Assembly: GCA_964412395.1 (NCBI GenBank)
Contig: CAYPOY010000281.1
Coordinates: forward strand, 1-7,029
Source of the DNA: CAYPOY01 sp964412395
Lineage (GTDB): Bacteria; Chloroflexota; Anaerolineae; B4-G1
DNA: 7,029 nucleotides
Direction: 5' to 3'
Part shown: piece after piece, positions 1 to 5,721 of the stretch
Layout: each line of letters starts with the position of its first letter
Numbering within the stretch: position 1 is the stretch's first letter
The notes under the pieces: model-generated
Seen by the model: only the letters and a program-made list of their open reading frames with translations
The model's database searches: none
What the model was told of the DNA's origin: nothing
Program-made: the position numbers and the translations under genes

Positions 1-720
1 GCGACGGCGATAGGGGCGCGGGCGGCGCACCGGCCAGCGATGGAACATCGTGAGCGTCTGCTCGCCACCCACCCCCCTCTGTCCCCCCTCCAGGGGGGAG
101 GTAAGGGGGCTCTCTCCTCCCCCATAGGGGGGATTGAGGGGGGTGCTTCCCCCCTCGTAGGGGGGACTGAGGGGGGTCAGACGCGCGATGGGCTCCTCAA
201 TAGTGTATTCCCCCGCCGGGGCTACCCAGGTCAGCCTTCCCGACACGTCAGGCGGCACCATGATGCGGTGCTCGATCAGCGGGGTCTCCGGCACGACTCC
301 TAGTATAGCGCCTCCCTGGACTACGTCTCCCACCTCGACGCGGGGCGTGAAGGCCCATTTCTGCTTGTGATAGAGTGGCGTGGTCTTGATGCCCCGCCCG
401 ATGAAAGTGCCGCTGCGCAGTTTCAGCACGGGCAGCGGACGCTGGGCGCCGTCGAAGATGGACTGCAACAGGCCCGGCCCCAACTCCACTGAGAGCGGCA
501 TGCCGGTGCCGTAGACGGGCGCACCGGGGTGCAACCCCGACGTCTCCTCGTACACCTGGATGGTGATCACGTCCCGCTCCAGGCCGATGACCTCACCCAC
601 CAGGTGCTCGTCGCCGACCTCGACCACTTCGAGCATGCCGATCTGCTGCGAGCCTCGGGCACGCACCACCGGGCCGTTCACCCAGATCACCTGACCCACC
701 TGTACGCTCGTCTTGCTCAT
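1..720 (-). CDS. atpA: V/A-type ATPase catalytic subunit A, C-terminally cut by window edge
   Basis: Catalytic nucleotide-binding subunit of the A3B3 head. Only residues 1-240 are in the window and the frame stays open to base 1, so the Walker A region is not visible. Seen: an N-terminal beta-barrel (about residues 6-75, GQVIWVNGPVVRARG), the family signature YGTGMPLSVELGPGL (about 71-85), then FDGAQRPL, the non-homologous 'bulge' region with FIGRGI and HKQKWAF, VPP and finally RWPVRRPRP. These are diagnostic of V/A-type A rather than F1-beta. The ATG (720-718) overlaps the atpE TGA as ATGA and follows a purine-rich GGGAGAG, so the two are probably translationally coupled. Odd: residues about 182-219 form a Pro/Gly-rich stretch (repeated PLSPPYEGG-like units) encoded by three palindromic repeats, where the family normally has a short turn before the RWPVRRPRP strand. 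Confidence 0.96.
   Translation of the reverse strand, partial: MSKTSVQVGQVIWVNGPVVRARGSQQIGMLEVVEVGDEHLVGEVIGLERDVITIQVYEETSGLHPGAPVYGTGMPLSVELGPGLLQSIFDGAQRPLPVLKLRSGTFIGRGIKTTPLYHKQKWAFTPRVEVGDVVQGGAILGVVPETPLIEHRIMVPPDVSGRLTWVAPAGEYTIEEPIARLTPLSPPYEGGSTPLNPPYGGGESPLTSPLEGGQRGVGGEQTLTMFHRWPVRRPRPYRRR
72..177. repeat. Triple G/C-tract palindromic repeat array inside atpA
   Basis: Three tandem imperfect palindromes of about 30-39 bases lie at roughly 72-110, 114-144 and 146-177. Each has a C-run, a 3-6 base centre (TCCA, ATA, TCGTA) and a G-run followed by (A)CTGAG or ATTGAG plus a second G-run. On the plus strand unit 3 ends GGGGGGACTGAGGGGGGT and unit 2 ends with ATTGAG in the same place. 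Both strands are open through the array: the coding strand gives PLSPPYEGG-type peptides, the other gives PLVGGTEGG-type peptides. The unit matches the repeat in atpE in inverted orientation. I read it as a small dispersed palindromic element that inserted or expanded in frame. Confidence 0.85.
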
Positions 721-1361
721 ACCGTCTCTCCCATCAGAATGTGGTAGACGGGGGCGCGTAGCCCGTCCTGCATACGGGACAGCCGGGTCTCCAGCGTGTT
801 GTCGTAGCGGCGGTGCCCGTCAATCGTCTCCAGCACGACGCCGGTGCCCCGGGCGAGGGGCTCGCCGGCCTGCAGACGCACTCCACCCCCCTCAGTCCCC
901 CCCACGGGGGGGAGGTCCTTCCCCAGGTCTGCCAGCACATCATCACTGAGCACTCTCCGCGTTCTCTCGTCGGCCCGCACCAGGACCTCGTCGGCACCCA
1001 GGCGCTCTGCCGCTTCGCGCACCAGATGGCGGGCGATCTGCTCGTAGTCCGGCCACCCCGGCGCGGAGGCCAGTTGCCGGCGGGCGTCAGCGAAGACGCG
1101 CTCCAGCAACTGCTCGCGGCGCTTCAGTTTCAGCGTTCGGGCGTCCAATTGTGCCGCAGCCGCTGCATTGCTGCGCACCGTCTCGGCCCCCTGTCGCGCT
1201 CGTTGCAGGATGGCTTCGCGCCTGGCGTCGGCCTGTGCCTGCGCCTGCGCGCGGATGCCCTCGGCTCTGGCCCGAGCGTCGTCCAGAATGTGCTCGGTTT
1301 CCTCTTTGGCGTCGCCTATAATGGCACGCTCGAGGGCCTGGATGTCACTATACTCTGACAT
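717..1361 (-). CDS. atpE: V/A-type ATPase peripheral stalk subunit E
   Basis: Peripheral-stalk subunit that pairs with the small H/G subunit in a long coiled coil and holds the A3B3 head against rotation. 214 residues, near the usual family length. Residues about 5-95 are an Ala/Arg/Glu/Gln-rich helix suited to a coiled coil (IGDAKEETEHILDDARARAE). The C-terminal globular domain shows GTGVVLETIDGHRRYDNTLETRL, matching the conserved GG-V-DG-I-YDNT-E-RL pattern of the family. The start ATG shares one base with the atpF stop (TAATG), preceded by GTGAGGA. Odd: residues about 150-161 (LPPVGGTEGGGV) are encoded by a palindromic G-tract repeat and fall in the loop before the RLQAGEPLARGTGVV strand. 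Confidence 0.95.
   Translation of the reverse strand: MSEYSDIQALERAIIGDAKEETEHILDDARARAEGIRAQAQAQADARREAILQRARQGAETVRSNAAAAAQLDARTLKLKRREQLLERVFADARRQLASAPGWPDYEQIARHLVREAAERLGADEVLVRADERTRRVLSDDVLADLGKDLPPVGGTEGGGVRLQAGEPLARGTGVVLETIDGHRRYDNTLETRLSRMQDGLRAPVYHILMGETV
882..915. repeat. Single G/C-tract palindromic repeat inside atpE
   Basis: One palindromic unit with a C-run, the centre CGT/ACG, a G-run, ACTGAG and a second G-run on the coding (minus) strand. It matches unit 3 of the atpA array, but there the ACTGAG side is on the non-coding strand, so the two copies are inverted relative to their genes. The peptide here is PPVGGTEGGG, nearly the same as PLVGGTEGG read from the non-coding strand of atpA. 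The length leaves the atpE frame intact. Confidence 0.85.
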
Positions 1362-1666
1362 TATATCCTCACCCCGATAGTTCGTCGGATTACTTCGCTA
1401 AGCGGTGGCCGGTCGGGGCGCGGCCCCTCCGGCCCCGGTATCTCCACCACCAGTGGGACAGTGCTGCGTACCATGAGCATGTCCACCCGCTGGCGGGCCA
1501 GGTCCGCGACGTCCTCGGTCACCAGCACGATGCCGACCTCCTCGTCGGCCAGGGCCGCGTCGAGGGAGTGGTTCAGCCCCTCGGCCGTCGTCACGATCTG
1601 GCCACGCACGCCAGCGAGGGCGAAGCCTCTCACGGCGTCCTGGTTGCCAATGACCAGCAGTTTCAT
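1361..1666 (-). CDS. atpF: V/A-type ATPase subunit F
   Basis: Small rotor-associated subunit that binds the D shaft and modulates coupling. 101 residues, the usual size. The N-terminus MKLLVIGNQDAVRGFALAGV is the characteristic first strand and GF-LAGV helix of the family. Then come a VLVTEDVA strand (about 47-54) and the VPLVVEIPGPEG segment (about 70-81), as in other F subunits with a Rossmann-like CheY-type fold. The ATG (1666-1664) follows a purine-rich GAGGGGGAG (1675-1667). The stop overlaps the atpE start by one base. No G-tract repeat is present. The 57-base gap on the atpK side carries a strong palindrome. Confidence 0.95.
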   Translation of the reverse strand: MKLLVIGNQDAVRGFALAGVRGQIVTTAEGLNHSLDAALADEEVGIVLVTEDVADLARQRVDMLMVRSTVPLVVEIPGPEGPRPDRPPLSEVIRRTIGVRI

Positions 1667-1679
1667 ACTCCCCCTCTTG

Positions 1680-1713
1680 AGAAACCGGGTTTTTCGGAAA
1701 AAACCCGGTTTCT
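1680..1713. repeat. Perfect 15-bp inverted repeat between atpK and atpF
   Basis: Arms AGAAACCGGGTTTTT (1680-1694) and its exact complement (1699-1713) flank a 4-base CGGA loop. The element fills most of the 57-base atpK-atpF gap and lies 14 bases upstream of the atpF start. On the transcribed (minus) strand it is followed by CAAGAGG, not a T-run, so it is not a textbook intrinsic terminator. It could act as a processing or mRNA-stability hairpin that lowers expression of genes after the ring gene. Its sequence is unrelated to the G/C-tract repeats, and it looks like a separate dispersed palindrome family. Confidence 0.85.
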
Positions 1714-1723
1714 TATCTTTTCG

Positions 1724-2158
1724 TCAGCGAGTGAGGATCATGAAGGCGATAATCAGCCCGTAGATGGCGACGCCTTCGGCCAGGCCAACGAAGATGAGCG
1801 CGCGGCCAAAGACCTCCGGCTTCTCGGCGATGGCCCCGACGGCGGCTGACCCCGTGCTGCTCACAGCATAGGCCGCACCAATGGAACCTATGCCGACGGC
1901 GAGGGCGGCGGCGATGGGGGTATAGGGATCACCATCTGCATCCTGGGCCAGCCCCGCCGCCTGGACGACGCTGGGGGCAAAGAGCCAGACCAGCCCCAGG
2001 CCGACCATCATCAGCGCCAGCACCAGGTTGAAGCCGCCCAGGCTGAGCACCAATCTGCGGGTCGTTTGGGCGGGTGCCTGCCGCCGTCGTTTCAGCGCGA
2101 ACACGATGGCTGGCGTCAATGGCATCAGCCCGGCGAGTAGAGCGATTATGATAAGCAT
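1724..2158 (-). CDS. atpK: V/A-type ATPase proteolipid subunit K (membrane ring)
   Basis: Forms the membrane c-ring that carries the translocated ion past subunit I. 144 residues with four hydrophobic segments at about 2-22, 41-65, 79-105 and 117-142. The conserved C-terminal hairpin reads GAIAEKPEVFGRALIFVGLAEGVAIYG; Glu128 in GLAEG is the expected ion-binding carboxylate. The N-terminal half has no matching carboxylate, so each protomer offers one site, as in the longer 140-160-residue K forms of clostridia. I see none of the Gln/Thr pattern of the Enterococcus Na+ site, which hints at H+ (inference). The ATG (2158-2156) has the best ribosome binding site in the window, in keeping with the many ring copies needed. 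Hairpins lie on both sides of the gene. Confidence 0.95.
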   Translation of the reverse strand: MLIIIALLAGLMPLTPAIVFALKRRRQAPAQTTRRLVLSLGGFNLVLALMMVGLGLVWLFAPSVVQAAGLAQDADGDPYTPIAAALAVGIGSIGAAYAVSSTGSAAVGAIAEKPEVFGRALIFVGLAEGVAIYGLIIAFMILTR

Positions 2159-2164
2159 TACATT

Positions 2165-2171
2165 CCTCCTT
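2165..2171 (-). promoter_or_regulatory. Consensus ribosome binding site of atpK
   Basis: AAGGAGG on the minus strand, 6 bases before the atpK ATG. It fixes the start and is stronger than the sites of the other ATPase genes, consistent with high translation of the multi-copy ring subunit. Confidence 0.85.
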
Positions 2172-2176
2172 CGTGT

Positions 2177-2195
2177 GCCGCCGTAAACAGGCGGC
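2177..2195. other. Hairpin proximal to atpK in the I-K gap
   Basis: Perfect 6-bp stem GCCGCC / GGCGGC with a 7-base loop (2183-2189). It lies just upstream of the atpK ribosome binding site, leaving that site single-stranded. There is no T-run, so it is more likely a leader structure than a terminator. Confidence 0.5.
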
Positions 2196-2217
2196 GCTGG
2201 GTTACAGACCAGTCCAG

Positions 2218-2238
2218 CACCGGCTCTTCAGGCCGGTG
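2218..2238. other. Hairpin 9 bases downstream of atpI stop
   Basis: Perfect 7-bp stem CACCGGC / GCCGGTG with a 7-base loop (2225-2231), 9 bases after the atpI stop codon. No T-run follows on the minus strand. Likely an mRNA processing or stability element separating atpI from the highly expressed atpK. Confidence 0.55.
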
Positions 2239-2247
2239 TGCTGCCTG

Positions 2248-4200
2248 TCATTCTTCTCCCCTCGAAACCAGCGTCAGCGGGCGGTAGCGCACGCCGCCGC
2301 CGGAGAAAAACTTGCTGAAGAACTCGTAGTATTCCAGACGCAGCGTCTGGATGCCCACGATTAGCCCCTCGAAACCGATGACGAACAGGTTGCCCAGCAC
2401 CAGTACGATCCAGTACCCCACGCCGCGCGCTGGGCTGACGATCTCGGCCATAATGAAGACCACCATGCTCAGGGCACCGTGCGCCACGGCGAAAGCGCCC
2501 ATACGGACGTAGGAGAGAGTATTGCTCAGCAGGCCGATGACCGTCTCGAATAGTTCGAAAAGCGCTTGCATCAGGTAGGTGCTGAAGTCACCCTCGACGA
2601 GCGGCCGGTGCCCCTCGACCAGGTGCTCCAGCAACTCGGAGAACGCCACCGCCAGTCCGGATATGGCGACCAGCACTCCGAGCAAGATAGGGCTGACGGG
2701 CAGGCTGCCCACGAAGGCACCCGCCGCCAGCCCGATCAGTGACCAGTAGAAGGCCAACCCGGCCAGGCCGTTGTGGTCGAAGAGCATGTGTCCCCACCGG
2801 CGTGCCAGCGCAGCATTGACGACGTTACAGACCATCCCCAGGCTGAGCAGCCCAACGCCGATGGCAATAGTGGCAATCAAGATATCCATGATGTTCTCCA
2901 TAGGCCGTATCCACAGCGGTTTGAGCACCTCTTCAAAGCCGAAGATACTCCCGTAGAGAGAGCCAAAGATCATCGCCGTTATGCCGCAGACAATGATTAT
3001 CGCTCCCATGCCGGAGAGCCCGCGCAACGCACGCACCTTGCGGCTAATCAGGAGCAGACCCAGGAAGGTCAATACCAGCCCGTGCCCCACGTCGCCGAAC
3101 ATGATGCCGAAGACGAGAGAAAAGGTCAGCGCCAGCACGGGCGTGGGATCCATCTCGCCGTAACGGGGATAACCGTAGTTGGTCACCAAGCCCTGGAAAG
3201 CCCCTAGAATAGGAGGGTTCTCGAGTGCTGCCGGAATGTGATTATCGTCCTGCCGCCGGGGCGTGCTCACTTCGACCAGCACCTCATCCGAAACCTGCTT
3301 GATTTTCTGCTTCAGCGTAGGCACCTGTGACGCGGGCACCCAGCCTGCGAGCAGGTAGGTGTAGCGCAGCCGGCCGTAGCGGGCGATGGTCTCGGCCAGC
3401 GTGCGGCTGGCGCGTACCTGCCACAGCAGGTCGCGCAGACGCTGTACGTGCGCCTCGTGCAGGTAATCAATGGTGGTCTCACATTCGGTGAGGTATTGGC
3501 GCGTGCGCTCGATGCCGGACTCCAGGGCGGCGATGGCCTCGGCGGGGGTGCCATGGTATGTCTCAGGCGGTTCAAGCGCATTAAGATAGGCGCTGCGGGC
3601 GGCACGGTTCAGGATGTCGGCGTCGCGCTGCGTGCCAAAGAGCACGACCGTCGCCAGGTGCTCCTCGCGCCGCAGTGTGACCAGCGCCGAGGGGATGAGT
3701 TCCAGGCTGGTCTGGAGTCGCTCCAGGTTGGCGACGGGCATGGTACCCAGCAGCACAAAAGTATAACGCAGACTGCGCAGCGTGCCCAGGTCCACCTCCA
3801 GGTCAGCGATGGGCTTCAACTGACTGAGGTAACGCTGCAACTGGGCCAGTTTGTGCTGTCCCTCCTCCAGTTCCCGGACGGGCGCCTGGGCCTTCCATTC
3901 CAGGCGCTCAATGTCCATGTGTGCCGTTTCGGGCTCAACGAGGTGGGGTGTTTCCGCCGGGAGCGGGCCTTCATCCACGCCGAGTGCCCCCATCACGGTC
4001 AGGATACGCCGTTCGAGTTCTGCGAAGGTAGCCGCCCGCTCCTGCCAGTCTTCGGCCTGACGGGGGACGCGCTCACCGCCCAGGTGACCACTCAGCGTTG
4101 GGTGGAAGGCATCCGAGGCAGCCAGTGCTTTGGTCACGGGCACGACGTCGTGCTCCGGCACGACCAGTTCGACCTTGCTCATCGCTTGTGGTCGAAACAT
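2248..4200 (-). CDS. atpI: V/A-type ATPase membrane stator subunit I
   Basis: The a/I subunit: it provides the two ion half-channels against the K ring and anchors the peripheral stalks. About 650 residues, normal for the family. Residues about 1-330 are the cytoplasmic alpha/beta and coiled-coil arm (start MSKVELVVPEHD; repeated YTFVLLGTMP and YTYLLAGWVP). The rest is a multi-spanning membrane domain starting near FSLVFGIMFGDVGHG (about 360-374). Arg566 in SNTLSYVRMGAFAVAHGALS is the essential stator arginine, matching SYLRLWALSLAHAQL of yeast Vph1. A second Arg, 621, in TLRLEYYEFFSKFF matches the other conserved arginine. I chose the ATG at 4200 because GAGGTGA lies just before it; GTG at 4206 and ATG at 4182 are alternatives. 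It starts 2 bases after the atpC stop. No G-tract insertion is present. Confidence 0.96.
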   Translation of the reverse strand: MFRPQAMSKVELVVPEHDVVPVTKALAASDAFHPTLSGHLGGERVPRQAEDWQERAATFAELERRILTVMGALGVDEGPLPAETPHLVEPETAHMDIERLEWKAQAPVRELEEGQHKLAQLQRYLSQLKPIADLEVDLGTLRSLRYTFVLLGTMPVANLERLQTSLELIPSALVTLRREEHLATVVLFGTQRDADILNRAARSAYLNALEPPETYHGTPAEAIAALESGIERTRQYLTECETTIDYLHEAHVQRLRDLLWQVRASRTLAETIARYGRLRYTYLLAGWVPASQVPTLKQKIKQVSDEVLVEVSTPRRQDDNHIPAALENPPILGAFQGLVTNYGYPRYGEMDPTPVLALTFSLVFGIMFGDVGHGLVLTFLGLLLISRKVRALRGLSGMGAIIIVCGITAMIFGSLYGSIFGFEEVLKPLWIRPMENIMDILIATIAIGVGLLSLGMVCNVVNAALARRWGHMLFDHNGLAGLAFYWSLIGLAAGAFVGSLPVSPILLGVLVAISGLAVAFSELLEHLVEGHRPLVEGDFSTYLMQALFELFETVIGLLSNTLSYVRMGAFAVAHGALSMVVFIMAEIVSPARGVGYWIVLVLGNLFVIGFEGLIVGIQTLRLEYYEFFSKFFSGGGVRYRPLTLVSRGEE

Positions 4201-4202
4201 GC

Positions 4203-5303
4203 TCACCTCTGGTCAATCTGATAGGCTGGTATCTGGATCTCAAGCATGGATGCAAACATCTCCGTCGGGAGGTGTGAGGCTTTGGCCTCGATCAACACGG
4301 TCAAATCCCTGATCTCGTGTTCGTTCAGCAGCAGGTAGGCCGCCGGGATGCCGACGTGGAAGGGATAGCCGATGAAGGCGGCACGGCACATTTTGACGAT
4401 ATGGCGCTGGAGGGACAGTTCGAGCGCGGCCAGCCAGCCCCCCCCCTTCTTCCCCCCCCCGAAATCAGGGGGGGGGGCGGCCTGAGCATCCGGGTAGATG
4501 TGTCTCACCACCTGGGCGATGTCCGCGCCGGCGGCGATGGCGCGGACGTCTTCGTCACGCACCTGATAGCCGAATGGCAGTGTGTAGTTGATGATCTCCT
4601 GCTCCGAGAGGTGGTGATAGACACGGTAGCGAATCGCCCACAGCAGGTTGTTCACGTCAAGCATGGTGCCCACGATGCGCAATGCGTGTTTGTGGTCTGC
4701 GCCCGCGAGTTGGTTGATGCTCTGCCACAGCCAACGGTGGTAATCCAGGTCCAGCGCCACCTCCAGGGGAAACAGGCTCTTCTCCTCCTGATAGCGCTCC
4801 AGCGCGTGGACGAGGGTATCGTAATAGGGGGTGTGACGTGTGCATTCGATGGCCCGCGCCACATCGCTGTTGTGAATCATCTTCTCCATGTCGGCTGCGG
4901 TAAGGGCGATGTATCTGGTCATCGGGTAGAGCAGGTGGCGCACCTGATCCCACGACGCGCCGGTCTCGACCCCGCGCAGGGTGGCCTTGAGGTTGTCCAC
5001 CTCGTAGAGCCGCCAGAGTTGGAGCAGCAGTTGTTGCCCGGGCTCCGGTGTCAGGCGGATAAGTTTCTCATAAACCTCGGCCAGGTGTCGTTTGATCTGG
5101 TAGGCGGCGCGGCGGGGGGTCAGTTCCTGGCGCTCGATCTGGAGGTAGGGGCCGTACACTGTCTTCGACAGGACGTTCAAAAGGGCGTCAAAGTCCTGTG
5201 CCTGGATGAGTGCCTCCCACGTCTCCGGCGTCAGCATAGTGGAGTAGAGGGCGCGCACCGTGGCGTGGACCAGGGAGTAGGCTTGGACCTCTTGTGCGGA
5301 CAT
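4203..5303 (-). CDS. atpC: V/A-type ATPase subunit C (AC39/d-type rotor connector)
   Basis: Funnel-shaped helical subunit that joins the central shaft (D/F) to the K ring. About 366 residues from the chosen ATG (5303-5301), slightly long for the family. It is recognised by the repeated helical architecture, YEVDNLKATLRG (about 104-115), DVNNLLWAIRYR (about 217-228) and the C-terminal GYPFHVGIPAAYLLLNEHEIRDL block. An upstream GTG at 5339 would add 12 residues overlapping atpH, so I prefer the ATG, 4 bases after the atpH stop. Odd: residues about 275-288 (APPPDFGGGKKGGG) come from a palindromic homopolymer element between two helices and probably form a flexible loop. The homopolymers make this spot prone to sequencing or assembly error, but the frame is intact. 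Confidence 0.93.
   Translation of the reverse strand: MSAQEVQAYSLVHATVRALYSTMLTPETWEALIQAQDFDALLNVLSKTVYGPYLQIERQELTPRRAAYQIKRHLAEVYEKLIRLTPEPGQQLLLQLWRLYEVDNLKATLRGVETGASWDQVRHLLYPMTRYIALTAADMEKMIHNSDVARAIECTRHTPYYDTLVHALERYQEEKSLFPLEVALDLDYHRWLWQSINQLAGADHKHALRIVGTMLDVNNLLWAIRYRVYHHLSEQEIINYTLPFGYQVRDEDVRAIAAGADIAQVVRHIYPDAQAAPPPDFGGGKKGGGWLAALELSLQRHIVKMCRAAFIGYPFHVGIPAAYLLLNEHEIRDLTVLIEAKASHLPTEMFASMLEIQIPAYQIDQR
4438..4477. repeat. Homopolymeric palindromic element inside atpC
   Basis: On the plus strand: C9, TTCTT, C10, GAAATCA, G9. The C10/G9 arms form a near-perfect palindrome around a 7-base centre. The coding strand (and mRNA) has two G9 tracts separated by AAGAA. It resembles the atpA/atpE elements in being C-run/centre/G-run/second G-run, but the centre and spacer differ, so it is a related variant or a second family. 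It is in frame within atpC. Confidence 0.75.
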
Positions 5304-5307
5304 GGCG

Positions 5308-5625
5308 CTACTTGCGTCCTGCGACCTGGTCGAGCACAAAGTTCACGGCGGGGTCGAAGTGGTCTGCGGCCAGCGTTTCCATGCGCTGGGCCTCCGCCTC
5401 GGCCTGTGCGATGGCACGCGCCCGTTCGGCCTCGGACGCTTCCCGGCCAGTGGCGACAATCCGCTCCGCCTCCTGGCGGGCCTGAGCCAGGGTCTGCTCA
5501 CGCAATGCGGATGCCGCCTCTTCGGCCTCCTCGATCAGGTGTGCAGCCTGGTTTTGGGCGTCGTCGTGGACTTTCGCAGCCTCCTGTTCGATGACCAGTA
5601 TACGGGCAATGGTTTCTTGGCTCAA
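5308..5625 (-). CDS. atpH: V/A-type ATPase small peripheral stalk subunit H/G
   Basis: About 105 residues, almost all Ala/Glu/Gln/Arg-rich helix (EAAKVHDDAQNQAAHLIEEA, then EAERIVATGREASEAERARA), typical of the H/G subunit that forms a coiled-coil stator with E. It is the first gene of the operon, as in Thermus (G) and methanogens (AhaH). I chose TTG at 5625-5623 (MSQETIARIL) because a G-rich GGGGGGGAAAG lies just upstream. A longer in-frame reading would begin at TTG 5721, inside the -35 box of the promoter and upstream of the predicted transcript start, so it is unlikely. Function is inferred from size, composition and operon position; sequence in this family is poorly conserved. Confidence 0.85.
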   Translation of the reverse strand: MSQETIARILVIEQEAAKVHDDAQNQAAHLIEEAEEAASALREQTLAQARQEAERIVATGREASEAERARAIAQAEAEAQRMETLAADHFDPAVNFVLDQVAGRK

Positions 5626-5692
5626 TCTTTCCCCCCCATATAAGAAACATCGCCGCTGCAACGCTGGGCCAGCGGTGCTCGGCGGCAGGGAG

Positions 5693-5721
5693 ATTGTAGC
5701 ACTCAGGTTGGGTATTGTCAA
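5693..5721 (-). promoter_or_regulatory. Sigma-70-type promoter of the ATPase operon
   Basis: TTGACA (5721-5716, perfect -35), a 17-base spacer, then TACAAT (5698-5693, 5 of 6 to TATAAT). Transcription should start near 5686, giving a leader of about 60 bases before the atpH TTG. The leader includes a small CGCTG/CAGCG hairpin (5662-5674). The stop codon of the decayed upstream gene (5720-5718) lies within the -35 box. Confidence 0.85.

Noticed and set aside
65..180. CRISPR array
   Set aside because: The units are short adjacent palindromes without spacers of uniform length and lie within an intact coding frame.
40..303. Plus-strand open frame of 87 codons through the G/C repeats
   Set aside because: It is open only because the repeat is open on both strands; the minus strand is conserved atpA. 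It was useful only for comparing repeat orientation.
813..1358. Open frame of 181 codons on the plus strand
   Set aside because: Antisense shadow of atpE; no domain or ribosome site of note.
1680..1713. Intrinsic terminator
   Set aside because: The stem is strong but no T-run follows on the transcribed strand, and the operon plainly continues into atpF, atpE and atpA.
3448..4221. Open frame of 257 codons on the plus strand
   Set aside because: Antisense to the well-supported N-terminal domain of atpI.
4317..5594. Long open frame of 425 codons on the plus strand
   Set aside because: It lies antisense to atpC and atpH, which have clear family motifs; it has no recognisable domain and is expected from high GC codon use.
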